Shown: piece after piece, positions 18,601 to 28,298 of the stretch | Layout: each line of letters opens with the position of its first letter | Numbering within the stretch: the first letter of the stretch is position 1 | Assembly: GCA_027592275.1 (NCBI GenBank) | Contig: JAQCKF010000002.1 | Coordinates: 182,082-246,081, forward strand | Source: Pseudomonadota bacterium | GTDB lineage: Bacteria; Pseudomonadota; Gammaproteobacteria; Pseudomonadales; Pseudohongiellaceae | Direction: 5' to 3' | DNA length: 64,000 bases | The notes under the pieces: generated by a model | Database searches by the model: none | Seen by the model: the letters and a program-made list of their open reading frames with translations, nothing else | What the model was told of the DNA's origin: nothing | Position numbers and translations under genes: made by a program

Positions 18601-20490
18601 ATGTCAGGTGATGTATTTGGCAACGGAATGCTGTTGTCCAAACATATCTGCTTACAAGCAGCATTCAACCATTTGCATATATTCATCGACCCGACTCCAA
18701 ACTCAGCGCGAAGTTTTACTGAGCGTTCCCGCCTCTTCAAGAAGCAGGGCTCGTCGTGGGAAGACTACAATGCAAATTTGATTTCCAAAGGCGGGGGTGT
18801 GTTTTCTCGGCAGTCGAAATCTATAGCAATTACGGCGCAGATGAAGAGTTGTTTCGACATCGAAGCGGGCTCGCTGACACCTGATGCGCTCATCTCTGCG
18901 CTACTAGTTAGTCCTGTTGACATGCTTTGGAATGGAGGCATCGGCACTTACGTAAAGGCAACTTCCGAAAGCCATCAAGAGGTAGGCGACAAGGCGAATG
19001 ATTCGCTGCGTGTAAATGGTAAGCAGCTTCGTTGTAGGGTGATTGGCGAGGGTGGCAATCTCGGTTTTACTCAGCTCGCGCGAATTGAGTATGCGCTGCA
19101 TGGCGGCGTGTCGCTAACTGACTTTATCGACAATTCCGCCGGCGTGGATTGTTCGGACCATGAGGTCAATATAAAGATTTTATTAAACACACTGAGCAAG
19201 AAAACGCAGCTTAGCGAGAAAGACCGCAGTAGTTTGCTCCACAGCATGACTGATGATGTATCCCAGCTCGTGCTTGCGAACAACTACTCTCAAGTGCAGA
19301 CGATCGGCCTGGCGAACTATGAGATGGGATTTCGGAACAAGGAATATTCGGGCCTTATTTCCTTTCTTGAACAGAATGCGGGTCTCATCCGAGATTTAGA
19401 ATTCCTTCCAAGTGCTGAACAGTTAGAAGAGAGGACGGCGAAGCAGCAGTATCTGACGCGGCCCGAAATCTCAACTGTAACCTCTTACATGAAGATGTAT
19501 CTAAAGCAGGTGCTGGTTAATGCGGACTACATCGATGATAGCTACTTAGAGAAGTATCTCCATGACGCGTTCCCAGCGAGTCTAGCGAAGAAGTATCGAT
19601 CAGAAATTGCAAAGCATCCGCTGAGAAGAGAATTGGTTGCTACGCAGCTTGCGAATTTCGTTGTGAACCTGGCAGGACCAAGTTTTATCTATCGTATGGT
19701 AGATTCGACAGGAGCGTCAGCAAACGATTTAGTCAAAGCTACCGTGATGGCCAAGGACATTTTCGATATAGAAAAATACTGGCTGCAGATTGAGGCGCTG
19801 GACTATAAGATTCCATCGAATACGCAGGCAGTGATGATGACGCGTCTAACGCGCCTGCTGAGACGCGCTACACGCTGGCTGCTACGCCATCAAGAGGGTG
19901 TGATGGATTTTGCTGAGGCGCAGAGACTATTCGCTGGACAGATTATGGCTATTCGCAAGATGTTTCCGCAGAAGTTGCCGCCCGACTTTCAAGAGATGTT
20001 CGCTGAAAAGCTTACTGGCTTGGTCGCAGACGGCGCTCCCGAAGATCTCGCGGGAGATATAGCGCGTTGTGAATTTCTCTTCCCTGCAACTAGCTTTATT
20101 GACATTAGCCAGACGTGCGGCGAAAAACTCGCGACAGTCGTGGAGGTCTACTATGCTGTTGGTGAAGAGTTACAGCTGAATTGGTTAGGCAAGATGATAA
20201 ATCAACTGCGTGCTGGCAATAATTGGCAGGCTCTCGCACGCGAGTCCTATCTTGATGATCTTGCTTGGCTGCAGCGTATCTTGACAGCAAACATAGTCGG
20301 TTCGAGTGATAAATCCGGCTCTGCAGCAAGCAAGGTACACAGATGGAGCGAAAAGAGCGCAGCATCGCTAGGTCGAGCGAAGGAGATGTTGGAATCTCTG
20401 AAGGCTGAAATCGATCCAGACTACGCGATGTTCTCTGTGGTCTTACGAGAATTGCAGGCGTTGGCGCAGCAGAGTGTGGTTAAGAACTAA
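15622..20490 (+). CDS. gdhB: Large NAD-specific glutamate dehydrogenase
   Basis: Oxidatively deaminates glutamate to 2-oxoglutarate with NAD. At 1622 aa it belongs to the 180-kDa class found in Pseudomonas and relatives, with a long N-terminal regulatory half containing ACT-like regions and a catalytic domain from about residue 780. The catalytic region includes GGKVARGGLRWSDRREDYR, VKNSVIVPVGAKGGF and, in the NAD-binding domain, GEGGNLGFTQLARIEYA. Length and motifs leave little doubt. The ATG follows a G-rich ribosome site (gggggctgatgct). It is divergent from moxR. Confidence 0.97.
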   Translation: MSAKYLLGHEKLMQLSKRLGKDYSKTNAVDLDLFVTHYFASTSHSDLSDRGNDPMYDNLKQAWAFYQERSASAPKIEFLHFDTGGQGEKKGQRSGTRILVLQNDMPFLVDSISQALTRCSVIIKYINNSVLYSERNARGSKSAGKLSIIPPSVTEGSTREALICLDCVRLTVNESKLAEKEIRETLKHVAAAVKDYPAMCKQMLSVRAALEKSAATVPASPTSHNESLEFISWMLDDHFTFLGYEKYCINRKARDPSIELQEKSPLGVSKFKKDIKPKVKLSDLSVGARDLILKKKICNFAKSGTRSKVHRPAYCDYVLIKEFDSNGEVSVEHRFLGLYTSSVYFQEVLAIPLLRRKVQAVLEKSGFAQNGHNIKDLLQVINVFPRDELFQISSSQLLHTSSEIARIQDLRTSRLFIRRDLYGNFFSCLVYVPKDTFTTKVRLTIQQLLQRRLQAEEVEFTTYSSESAFTRIHLIFRVSRIEQVIYDVAAIETEMVSLIKPWEENFSRALAVQHSDVEASKLSAAYSDCFSESYKESYTPETAVTDILDIERVVATKELVVNLSPCRSEGQAEFSFKIFSYDEQQHLSNVDPILENLGLNIISEKAFKLQLKSDDRVWLHDFSLYRAKQLGNFTLEAKQIFEDAFLAVFNGEIDDDSFNELVTTAEIRWRDAALLRAYASYLKQIQFGYSVAQIAETLSNNRDTCRLLIEYFAKLFDPRLSQSERKKAKEARRKLITAIDAVTVLSEDSVLRAYLNLFDATLRTNYFQPQADGTSLKSYFSFKFDPTQIDNMPRPAPRYEIFVFSRQVEGVHLRGGKVARGGLRWSDRREDYRTEILGLVKAQQVKNSVIVPVGAKGGFVIKQDTSRLARNEFRELGIACYQIFIRGLLDITDNRVGAKISSPSSVVKRDDDDPYLVVAADKGTATFSDIANGLSSEYGFWLGDGFASGGSNGYDHKQMGITAKGAWISMQRHFRELGKDIQKEDFTVVGIGDMSGDVFGNGMLLSKHICLQAAFNHLHIFIDPTPNSARSFTERSRLFKKQGSSWEDYNANLISKGGGVFSRQSKSIAITAQMKSCFDIEAGSLTPDALISALLVSPVDMLWNGGIGTYVKATSESHQEVGDKANDSLRVNGKQLRCRVIGEGGNLGFTQLARIEYALHGGVSLTDFIDNSAGVDCSDHEVNIKILLNTLSKKTQLSEKDRSSLLHSMTDDVSQLVLANNYSQVQTIGLANYEMGFRNKEYSGLISFLEQNAGLIRDLEFLPSAEQLEERTAKQQYLTRPEISTVTSYMKMYLKQVLVNADYIDDSYLEKYLHDAFPASLAKKYRSEIAKHPLRRELVATQLANFVVNLAGPSFIYRMVDSTGASANDLVKATVMAKDIFDIEKYWLQIEALDYKIPSNTQAVMMTRLTRLLRRATRWLLRHQEGVMDFAEAQRLFAGQIMAIRKMFPQKLPPDFQEMFAEKLTGLVADGAPEDLAGDIARCEFLFPATSFIDISQTCGEKLATVVEVYYAVGEELQLNWLGKMINQLRAGNNWQALARESYLDDLAWLQRILTANIVGSSDKSGSAASKVHRWSEKSAASLGRAKEMLESLKAEIDPDYAMFSVVLRELQALAQQSVVKN

Positions 20491-20596
20491 TCGCGTAGCT
20501 TCATGGTTATGATAGTTCGTAAATACTGCGTACAATTCAAAATCATTGATCTGTTTATAAATGGCTAATTGTCTATAGAGCCCTGGCGAATTATCT

Positions 20597-21637
20597 TTGT
20601 ACAAACTCTTACGAAATATTATGTTCTGTCTTCCTGCCGAGGCGTCGCACAATATTGCGCTGCGCGCGATGAAAATTTGCGATGGTATTGGAGCTTCTGG
20701 TCTGCTTGCGGCGAACACAGCAGGCAAGGCCCAGCCTAAGAGGGTGATGGGTATCGATTTTCCGCACGTTGTAGGCCTCGCCGCAGGTCTGGATAAGAAT
20801 GCGGATTATGTGGACGCTCTAGCCGCGATGGGCTTCGGCTTTATTGAAGTAGGTACGCTAACGCCTAGGCCTCAGCCTGGGAATCCTAAGCCGCGGATGT
20901 TTCGTCTCAAGACTGAGCAGGCAATTATTAATCGCCTTGGCTTTAACAACAAGGGTATCGAGCAGGCGTGCGAGAACATCGGGAAGCTGAGAAATCGCGG
21001 TGTATTGGGAATCAATATTGGTAAGAATTTCGATACGCCAGTGCAGCAGGCCAATCAGGATTATATTCATTGCCTGAGGAGGGCTTATCAGTTGGCCGAC
21101 TACATTACGGTCAACATTTCCTCGCCGAATACACCTGGTCTGCGTAATCTGCAGTTTGGTGATGAATTCAATAGCTTGTTGGATGAGTTAAAAGAAGAGC
21201 AGGCTCGCCTGCAGGCGCAGCACAATATCTACACGCCTATCGCTGTGAAGCTGGCGCCGGACATGACTCAAGAGCAGATCGTTTCCTGTTGTGAGAGCCT
21301 GCTTAGCAGAGAATTCGACGGCGTCATTGCGACAAATACGACCATAGATAGATCCTTGGTTAACTCAAGTCCGTTTGCAGATGAGGCGGGTGGGCTGAGC
21401 GGAGCGCCGTTGAGTGAAAAGTCCTGTGAGGTTCTTCGGTGTATCAAGGCAGAAGTCGGCGAGCGCATGCCGATCATAGGTGTTGGTGGCATTATGTCGG
21501 CTGATCATGCGCAGCAGCGCCTTGCCGCTGGTGCCGATCTGCTGCAAATCTATACAGGCTTCATTTATCAGGGGCCGCCCCTTATCGAGCAAATTCTCGC
21601 TGGCATCGCGAAAAATCAGTTAGGAAAACTAGATTGA
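20597..21637 (+). CDS. pyrD: Dihydroorotate dehydrogenase (quinone), class 2
   Basis: Membrane-associated flavoenzyme that oxidises dihydroorotate to orotate with quinone in pyrimidine synthesis. The 346-aa protein has the class 2 N-terminal helix region, GLAAGLDKNADYVDAL, the catalytic-loop segment NISSPNTPGLRNLQ and the FMN-binding GVGGIMSADHAQQRLAAGADLLQIYTG-type C-terminus. The start is a TTG giving MYKLLRN, which aligns with the family N-terminus; no better start is visible. Its stop overlaps the TTG of the next gene (TTGA). Confidence 0.97.
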   Translation: MYKLLRNIMFCLPAEASHNIALRAMKICDGIGASGLLAANTAGKAQPKRVMGIDFPHVVGLAAGLDKNADYVDALAAMGFGFIEVGTLTPRPQPGNPKPRMFRLKTEQAIINRLGFNNKGIEQACENIGKLRNRGVLGINIGKNFDTPVQQANQDYIHCLRRAYQLADYITVNISSPNTPGLRNLQFGDEFNSLLDELKEEQARLQAQHNIYTPIAVKLAPDMTQEQIVSCCESLLSREFDGVIATNTTIDRSLVNSSPFADEAGGLSGAPLSEKSCEVLRCIKAEVGERMPIIGVGGIMSADHAQQRLAAGADLLQIYTGFIYQGPPLIEQILAGIAKNQLGKLD

Positions 21638-21876
21638 ATACACTCTTCTTCTATACAACAGTAGGCTGTCACCTATGTGAACATGCAACAGTGCTGCTTC
21701 AAGAATTTGCCGCGCAGCCAAACTCTGTGCAATTCGATCTTGAGGAAGTGGACATCAGTACGGATGAGCATCTTGTGGAGTTGTACGGGATTCGAATTCC
21801 GGTGGTGAAGAATTCAGCAAACGGGAAGGAGGTCGGTTGGCCGTTCGCTCTAGAGGATATTGCTACGCTATTTTGA
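21634..21876 (+). CDS. Glutaredoxin-like (DUF836) thioredoxin-fold protein
   Basis: An 80-aa protein with a thioredoxin fold and a CxxC motif close to the N-terminus (GCHLCEHA), followed by DIDEVDISTDEHLV-like strand-helix spacing and IRIPVV with the cis-proline. This is the small glutaredoxin-like family often found next to pyrD. It is probably a thiol-disulfide protein; its substrate is unknown. The TTG start overlaps the pyrD stop by 4 nt, showing coupling. The 3' end overlaps the convergent carboxypeptidase pseudogene by 14 nt. Confidence 0.85.
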   Translation: MNTLFFYTTVGCHLCEHATVLLQEFAAQPNSVQFDLEEVDISTDEHLVELYGIRIPVVKNSANGKEVGWPFALEDIATLF

Positions 21877-22856
21877 TGTGCCAGGGTTCGAAGCGCACGC
21901 CGAATAAATTATCAGTAGGATAGCGGATGTCGACGTAGCCTAATCTTGCAATCTTTTGGTATTCAGCCGTTCTTGAAAAGTCAGCCGTGAAATTCTTCGC
22001 GCCATAGCCAATTTTGCCGATGTCGAAATCACCTATTCCATGATAGGAGTGTCCTGGAGGCGCGAGATAGATTGCCATTCGCCTCTATAGCTTTTGCCAG
22101 AAACAGATGCATCTGTTTCACGATGCTGCGTACGCCCGATGTTAGAACCACCTGGTTACCTACATCTTTCTTGATTTGGTTGTAGAGTGTTTCTGACTCT
22201 CCCTTCAAAAGAAAGTGTCCTGTGTTCGATATTTTAGCCACATTATTGCGTGGGATAAAGTCTGTGATCTCGGCGCTTATCTTCTTGCCGAAGAAGCCGT
22301 AGCGATGCGGATTGGCGAAGAAGACTTCTTCGATGAAATTAAGCTCGTCAGCCTCGAATTTCCCAATCTGCGAAAAATTGCGACCGTGTTGCAGCATTTC
22401 ATCGAAGCTCATCAGATTGAAGTTACCATGACCGATGTGTCTCTCTACTCGGGTCAGGTGCTGGGTCGTGCGAAGGAGCAGCGATTCGTAGCGTGGGTCA
22501 AGGTAGATGTCGCTGGCAAATATCGCATCGAAGTTTCGAATCTTGCGCAGGTAACTCTCAACCTGCATCTCTTCCAATTCGGCGACCTCGAAGGGAATGT
22601 TGGGATTTTTCTCGGGCGTGATAGCCGGTGACGGAATCGGAATGCCCTCAGCTGGTTGCACGGATTTCAATACGATGGGAGTGAATTGGAAAGAGGCTAA
22701 ACTCTCGCCAGCAGCGATGGTGCTATTGCGCGGGTTAACGAATGGCGCGCTGGCAAGTAACGGGCTCTGTTGGTTTATCCGCTGCCACATAAAATGGCCG
22801 CCGAACGCCACAGTGCTCGCCGTAAAGAAGCCCTCTAGAAACGCTCGCTTATTCAA
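21863..22856 (-). pseudogene. VanY-type D-Ala-D-Ala carboxypeptidase, frameshifted
   Basis: The first frame (22029-22856, 275 aa from a TTG) has an N-terminal hydrophobic segment (FFTASTVAFGGHFMW), a low-complexity linker and the start of a peptidase M15 domain (VVLTSGVRSIVKQMHLFL). The second frame (21863-22078) carries the rest: the zinc-ligand motif PPGHSYHGIGDFD and the terminal GVRFEPWHIK. Together they make one M15B-type peptidoglycan peptidase of about 340 aa. The frames meet at 22029-22078, where a few residues expected before APPGHSYH are missing, so a small out-of-frame deletion (3n+2 nt) is likely. A sequencing error cannot be excluded. Confidence 0.8.
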
Positions 22857-23040
22857 TGCCTGACTCGTGTCTTTCTTCTTTTATATGGCCCATTTTTTTA
22901 TCAAGGCCTAATGCTTGTTAAGCATATCGTTAAGCGATGGTAATTTTACAGTGAAAATGCAGCTAAATCAGTCGAATTCGTTAATAGGTGACTGAATCTA
23001 TTGGCGATTCCGGGATTTTGTTCGCATTCAGGCTTAGATT

Positions 23041-23835
23041 TTAGCCTGGCCCGACGCCAAATAGACGCTTTGCGTTCTCGCTGGTCTCCACAGCTAGCTG
23101 TTCTGCAGGCCGGTCGCAGCAACGTGAAAGTGTATAGAGCACCTCGATTAGGTGTTTGGGCTCATTGCGACGGGTCTTGGGTTTGGGCCGGATTGTTCTA
23201 GGCAGAAGGTACGGTGAGTCGGTTTCAATTAGTAGGCGATCGCTGGGAATGAGGCCCACTAGTGACTGTAGGTCCATGCCGCGTCTCTCATCGCAGACCC
23301 AGCCGGTGATACCGATGTACATATCCAGCGCGAGATAGTCTTCGAGTGCTTGTTGGCTATCGGTGAAGCAATGTACCACGCCGCCCACAATCTGATTGCG
23401 ATAGCGACGTAGTAGGTCGACAAATTCGGGATGTGCGTCTCGCTGATGCAAAAATAGCGGTTTGCCCAACTCCGCCGCAAGCTTGAGGTGCTCTTCAAAG
23501 ACTTCGAGTTGTGTTTCCGGGTTCGAGAGGTTGCGATTGAAATCCAGGCCGGTCTCGCCGATGGCGACGCATTTGTCTTCACTTGCGAGAGTGCGAACCG
23601 CGAGAAGGGCGTTTTCGTCGAAACTCTCCGCAACATGTGGGTGAAAACCCGCTGTACAGCTGAAGATATCTGGTCGAGTCTGACATAGGCTCAGCGCCGC
23701 CTCGTTCGACTTCTGGTCGGTACCGGTAACAATAATATGTGATACGCCAGCAGCTTGTGCTGCTGTTACCACCCCATCGAGATCATCGCTGAAGGATTCG
23801 TGACTGAGGTTGGCGCCAATATCTACTAGATTCAT
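23041..23835 (-). CDS. tatD: TatD family metal-dependent deoxyribonuclease
   Basis: TatD proteins are amidohydrolase-fold 3'-5' DNases or related hydrolases that act in DNA repair or degradation. The 264-aa protein starts MNLVDIGANL (the family normally has DxGxxL or DTHCH), continues with AIGETGLDFNR, LFLHQRDA and GVVHCFTDS, and ends with LIETDSPYLLPR, which carries metal-binding residues. Length is normal. It is transcribed divergently from ilvE. Confidence 0.94.
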   Translation of the reverse strand: MNLVDIGANLSHESFSDDLDGVVTAAQAAGVSHIIVTGTDQKSNEAALSLCQTRPDIFSCTAGFHPHVAESFDENALLAVRTLASEDKCVAIGETGLDFNRNLSNPETQLEVFEEHLKLAAELGKPLFLHQRDAHPEFVDLLRRYRNQIVGGVVHCFTDSQQALEDYLALDMYIGITGWVCDERRGMDLQSLVGLIPSDRLLIETDSPYLLPRTIRPKPKTRRNEPKHLIEVLYTLSRCCDRPAEQLAVETSENAKRLFGVGPG

Positions 23836-24012
23836 TATCTGACTCGAATGCGGTGGGTTAGCTGAGAGCTAAAAGCGCTGAGAGTCTATCCTAGCTATGG
23901 GATGAGAGCTAGCTGCCACGGTGTGTTCAGAGCAATCGATGCATAGATATTTGTTCACTTTTCCTCGATAATAGCGCGCTAGGTATTCTAAGATTAATAG
24001 TAGGTCTTCACA

Positions 24013-25071
24013 GTGGACGCAAAAGTTAACATGCAGACGGAAAAGAAAGCACTAGATTGGGCAAACCTCAGTTTTCAATACCTCAGAACCGATTCTCGCT
24101 TCAGCGCGAATTGGAAAGATGGCAGCTGGAACGAAGGCGAGCTGGTTAGCAGCGAATTGATCGCAGTGCACGAAGGTGCTCCGTCGCTGCACTATGCTCA
24201 GCAATGCTTCGAAGGCATGAAGGCGCAGACCGCGTCGGATGGCCGTGTTCTCCTCTTCCGTCCGGATCTAAATACTGAACGAATGGATCTTGCCGCGGCG
24301 AGGTTGCTCATGCCTGCCGTGCCCCGTGAGCTATTCATGCGCGGCGTTGAAGAGGCAGTCAGGGCGAATTACGCTTGGATACCGCCTTTCGGTTCGGGTG
24401 CTTCCCTCTATATTCGGCCGATGCTCATCGGCGTCGGTGAGAATCTAGGCCTGAAGCCAGCGCGAGAATTCGAGTTTCGTGTCTTTGTCTCGCCGGTAGG
24501 CCCTTATTACAAACAGGCGGGGCTCTCGGTAATCAGCCTTGCCGTATCCGATGTTGATCGTGCCGCGCCTCGGGGCACTGGTAGCTACAAGGTTGGAGCT
24601 AACTATGCGGGCGGACTACTTGCGACCAAGTTAGCGCAGGAGGTCGGTGCCAGCGAAGCCTTGTATCTAGATTCGAAGGAGGCACGCTATATCGACGAGG
24701 CCGGTTCCGCGAATATCCTTATCTGCACGAAAGACGGCGTGCTGCTGACACCTAAGTCCGATGCGATATTGCCCAGCATCACGCGGCGCTCGATTATGAC
24801 GCTAGCGCGGGAGCAGTTAGGTATGAGTACGCAGGAGCGACCTATCGATCTGCGCGCAGAGTTCTCTACGTTTCAGGAAGCAGCTGCCTGCGGTACTGCC
24901 GCGGTGCTTTCTCCCATCGGCAAGATTTGGTTCGATGGGCAATGGCACGAAGTAGGCGATGCTGGATCAAATGTCGGGCCGACGATGCAGAAAGTCTACG
25001 ACTTGCTAGTGGGCATTCAAAGAGGCGACCTCGAAGACAAGCATGGCTGGTGCCATGAGGTTAGTATCTAA
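24013..25071 (+). CDS. ilvE: Branched-chain amino acid aminotransferase
   Basis: PLP enzyme that interconverts leucine, isoleucine and valine with their 2-oxo acids. The 352-aa protein belongs to the longer, eukaryote-like BCAT subgroup. The PLP lysine is K193 in GTGSYKVGANYAGG; the phosphate-binding end is GTAAVLSPIG. Start: GTG at 24013, with an agtagg element about 8 nt upstream; an in-frame ATG at 24031 has no ribosome site. It appears to be monocistronic. Confidence 0.96.
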   Translation: MDAKVNMQTEKKALDWANLSFQYLRTDSRFSANWKDGSWNEGELVSSELIAVHEGAPSLHYAQQCFEGMKAQTASDGRVLLFRPDLNTERMDLAAARLLMPAVPRELFMRGVEEAVRANYAWIPPFGSGASLYIRPMLIGVGENLGLKPAREFEFRVFVSPVGPYYKQAGLSVISLAVSDVDRAAPRGTGSYKVGANYAGGLLATKLAQEVGASEALYLDSKEARYIDEAGSANILICTKDGVLLTPKSDAILPSITRRSIMTLAREQLGMSTQERPIDLRAEFSTFQEAAACGTAAVLSPIGKIWFDGQWHEVGDAGSNVGPTMQKVYDLLVGIQRGDLEDKHGWCHEVSI

Positions 25072-25477
25072 CGGTTCTGCTATCGAAACGCTGCACCATT
25101 AGATAGTGCCATGTATAACTATTAATGCCTTATGTGCGGCGATAAGCATCCTTGGTCAGACCGCTGGCCCTGGATGGCTTCTGCTAGCTTTTGCTGGCTG
25201 TAGGTATAAATTCTTGTGGGGGCTTATTTCCTTATCGATTTGTGATCTTGTGGAGATAAATCAATTTCCTCTAAACAAATATTCTTCTTATTTATTCTGG
25301 GTTCAATCTCAATAATTCCCTTATAAATTGCCGACTTGCTTATCGAATGTCATGGTTCGTGGCCGCGCTTGGAAAATATTTTTTTAAGAGAAAACTTGAC
25401 CCACCTCCAACTTATCCTTATATATGTGCGCTGTTTGAGTAGCCACAATCGCCAGAATCAGAGAGTTTTTATAGCAG
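25072..25477. other. ilvE-topA intergenic region
   Basis: A 406-nt AT-rich spacer. Its right end holds the topA promoter. A 69-codon open frame from 25106 has no ribosome site, no recognisable similarity and hydrophobic, AT-driven composition, so I do not call it. No tRNA, clear terminator or repeat is visible. Confidence 0.6.
25396..25424 (+). promoter_or_regulatory. Sigma70 promoter of topA
   Basis: TTGACC (25396-25401) and TATATA (25419-25424) are separated by exactly 17 nt, a near-consensus housekeeping promoter. Transcription would start near 25431, about 47 nt before the topA ATG. The upstream run of A and T (gaaaatatttttttaag) could act as an UP element. Confidence 0.75.
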
Positions 25478-28204
25478 ATGTCTAAATCTTTAGTAATAGT
25501 TGAGTCCCCCGCAAAGGCGAAAACGATCAATAAGTACTTGGGTAACGAGTACATTGTGAAGTCGAGTGTGGGGCATATACGCGACTTGCCAACCAGTGGC
25601 AGCGGCAAGCCTATCGATACAAAGGCGCGTGCAGCGGCAGCAGCTCTGACCCGAAAGATGCCTCCAGAAGAAAAGGTCATCTACAAGAAAAAGAAGGCCA
25701 AACAACAACTTGTGAAGCGAATGGGCATCGACCCTGAGCAAGATTGGGCGGCAAACTATGAGATTCTGCCAGGCAAAGAGAAAGTCGTAGCTGAGTTGCA
25801 GAAGCTCGCCAAGAATGCCGACCACATCTATCTCGCGACCGACCTTGATAGAGAGGGGGAAGCTATTGCATGGCACTTGCAGGAAGCTATTGGTGGCGAT
25901 CCTGCCCGCTACAAGCGCGTAGTATTTAACGAAATTACCAAGAAAGCCATCACTGATGCTTTCAAAGAGCCAGGCGAAGTTGATATGCGCTATGTAGAAG
26001 CGCAGCAGGCGCGGCGCTTTCTAGACCGAGTTGTGGGCTTCATGGTTTCTCCATTGCTCTGGGCAAAAGTTGCCAGAGGGCTGTCAGCTGGCCGCGTGCA
26101 ATCTGTCGCGGTTCGTCTGGTTGTAGAGCGAGAACAGCAAATTCGCGCGTTTATTCCAGAAGAATTTTGGGAAGTGTTTGCGAAACTAAATACAGAAAAG
26201 AAGGAAAAGCTTCGTTGTCAGTTAGTTAGGCAAGATGGCAGCAACTTCCGACCGGACAATAAGGCTGATGCCGACGCCGCTCTGGCGACTCTTGAAGGCG
26301 CAGACTATAAGGTGAAGAAGCGCGAGGATCGACCAACCTCATCCAAGCCGAAGCCACCATTGATCACCTCGACCCTGCAGCAGGCCGCAAGCACAAGACT
26401 TGGCTTCGGGGTAAAGAAGACCATGATGATGGCGCAGCGCCTCTACGAGGCGGGTTATATAACCTATATGCGTACTGACTCGACTCATCTGAGCAATGAC
26501 GCCATTGCCATGTGTCGCAACTATATCGACAAGAGCTTCGGCGATAAGTATCTCACCGAGAAGCCGATGTTCTACAGCTCCAAAGAAGGAGCGCAGGAAG
26601 CGCATGAGGCGGTACGGCCCACTGAAGTGGAGACTGTGTCCGATAAGCTCATGGGCATGGAGCCGGATGCAGTTCGCCTGTACGCCTTGATTTGGCAGTA
26701 CTTCGTTGCCTGTCAGATGCAACCTGCTAGATATCTAAGCTCCTCAATCACTGTAGCTGCCGCTGAGTTCGAGTTGCGAACAAAGGGGCGCATCATGCAG
26801 TTCGACGGCTACCTGAAAGTAATGCCGTCCAAAGATGAAGATATTGTGTTGCCTGCAGTTGAAGAAGGCGACTCACTGAATTTAGAACTCCTAGAGCCTT
26901 TTCAGAATTTCACTAAACCCACGGCGCGCTTCACCGAGGCTAGCCTTGTCAAAGAGTTGGAGAAGCGAGGCATTGGCCGTCCTTCTACCTACGCCTCGAT
27001 TATCTCGACGATTCAGGATCGTGGCTATGTGCGGACCGAGAGCAAGCGTTTCTTCGCATTGAAGATGGGCGATATTGTCGCCGAGCGATTACAAGAAAGC
27101 TTCGCGGAGCTGATGAGCTATGACTTCACCGCAAAGATGGAAGAGTCGCTCGATGAGGTTGCCGGTGGTAAGAAGAATTGGAAAGTGCTGCTGAATGAGT
27201 TCTATGAGGGCTTTACCAGCCAGCTAATAAAGGCCGAAGGCGAAGATGGCGGTATGCGGACGAACGATCCGACTGAAACCGATATCGAGTGTCCGAAGTG
27301 TGGCCGTCACATGCAAATTCGCACGGCATCGACAGGTGTTTTCCTGGGCTGTTCAGGTTACGCGTTGCCACCGAAGGAGCGTTGTAAATCGACTATTAAT
27401 CTGACCGCTGGCGATGACGCCATTCGCACCGATACAGCGGAAGAGGCAGAGGCGCAGGAGAATATCCTGCTAAGAAACAAGCATCGCTGCTCGATTTGTA
27501 ATACGGCTATGGATCCCTATCTCATGGATGAGAAGCGAAAACTGCATGTCTGCGGTAACAATCCAGATTGCCTGGGATTTGAAATTGAGAACGGCGCGTT
27601 CAAGATTCGCGGTTACGATGGACCCATTATTGAATGTGATAAATGCGGTCAGGATATGCAATTGAAGACCGGCCGCTTTGGTAAGTATTTTGGTTGTAGC
27701 AGTGAAGACTGTAAGAACACACGGAAGCTTCTAAGAAGCGGTGAAGCTGCGCCGCCTAAGATGGATCCGGTACAGATGCAGGAGCTAATATGCGAGACGG
27801 TTGATGACCACTATGTGCTACGAGATGGAGCGGCGGGTATGTTCCTTGCTGCCAGTAAGTTTCCTAAAAATCGTGAGACAAGAGCGCCATATATTGAAGA
27901 ATTGCTCCCGCATAAGTCTGAGATTGATCCAAAGTATAATTTTCTTCTGGAGGCCCCGTTAGAAGACGATGCAGGCAATAAGACGCTAGTTCGCTTCTCT
28001 CGCAAGACGAAAGAGCAATATGTGCAGACGGAGATCGATAAAAAGGCCACTGGTTGGAAGGCATACCATGAAGGCGGCAAGTGGGTAATTACCAAGCAGG
28101 AGAAGAAAGCTATAGCAGCAAAGAAAAAGGCTGTTAAGAAAAAACCCGTAAAGAAAAAGGCCGCGAAGAAGAAGGTCGTTAAAAAGGTTGTGAAGAAGGA
28201 CTAG
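25478..28204 (+). CDS. topA: DNA topoisomerase I
   Basis: Type IA topoisomerase that relaxes negative supercoils behind RNA polymerase. The 908-aa protein begins with the Toprim domain ([19 protein letters not shown]; acidic [16 protein letters not shown]) and has the catalytic tyrosine Y330 in [13 protein letters not shown]. Three C-terminal zinc-ribbon regions follow ([24 protein letters not shown]). The last ~35 residues are a lysine-rich AKK/VKK tail, a feature that probably aids DNA or RNA polymerase contact. It is convergent with lexA. Confidence 0.98.
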   Translation: MSKSLVIVESPAKAKTINKYLGNEYIVKSSVGHIRDLPTSGSGKPIDTKARAAAAALTRKMPPEEKVIYKKKKAKQQLVKRMGIDPEQDWAANYEILPGKEKVVAELQKLAKNADHIYLATDLDREGEAIAWHLQEAIGGDPARYKRVVFNEITKKAITDAFKEPGEVDMRYVEAQQARRFLDRVVGFMVSPLLWAKVARGLSAGRVQSVAVRLVVEREQQIRAFIPEEFWEVFAKLNTEKKEKLRCQLVRQDGSNFRPDNKADADAALATLEGADYKVKKREDRPTSSKPKPPLITSTLQQAASTRLGFGVKKTMMMAQRLYEAGYITYMRTDSTHLSNDAIAMCRNYIDKSFGDKYLTEKPMFYSSKEGAQEAHEAVRPTEVETVSDKLMGMEPDAVRLYALIWQYFVACQMQPARYLSSSITVAAAEFELRTKGRIMQFDGYLKVMPSKDEDIVLPAVEEGDSLNLELLEPFQNFTKPTARFTEASLVKELEKRGIGRPSTYASIISTIQDRGYVRTESKRFFALKMGDIVAERLQESFAELMSYDFTAKMEESLDEVAGGKKNWKVLLNEFYEGFTSQLIKAEGEDGGMRTNDPTETDIECPKCGRHMQIRTASTGVFLGCSGYALPPKERCKSTINLTAGDDAIRTDTAEEAEAQENILLRNKHRCSICNTAMDPYLMDEKRKLHVCGNNPDCLGFEIENGAFKIRGYDGPIIECDKCGQDMQLKTGRFGKYFGCSSEDCKNTRKLLRSGEAAPPKMDPVQMQELICETVDDHYVLRDGAAGMFLAASKFPKNRETRAPYIEELLPHKSEIDPKYNFLLEAPLEDDAGNKTLVRFSRKTKEQYVQTEIDKKATGWKAYHEGGKWVITKQEKKAIAAKKKAVKKKPVKKKAAKKKVVKKVVKKD

Positions 28205-28272
28205 CGGCTCTAAGAAAGCTCTGTGTGACTCCGCGCATGCTGTCGCATAGAGATTTCTGCAATAATTGACTG

Positions 28273-28298
28273 ATACGGCGCTAAATATTACGCCGTAT
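28273..28298 (-). terminator. Stem-loop at the lexA 3' end
   Basis: An 8-bp perfect stem (atacggcg at 28273-28280 and cgccgtat at 28291-28298) encloses the lexA stop codon in its 10-nt loop. There is no T-run on either strand, so it may protect or pause at the transcript end rather than act as a strong intrinsic terminator. It lies between the convergent topA and lexA genes. Confidence 0.4.

Noticed and set aside
22215..22631. A 138-codon frame opposite the carboxypeptidase pseudogene
   Set aside because: Runs antisense to a region with clear M15 peptidase homology; no ribosome site and no recognised domain.
25106..25315. A 69-codon hydrophobic frame between ilvE and topA
   Set aside because: No ribosome site, AT-driven hydrophobic composition and no recognised similarity.
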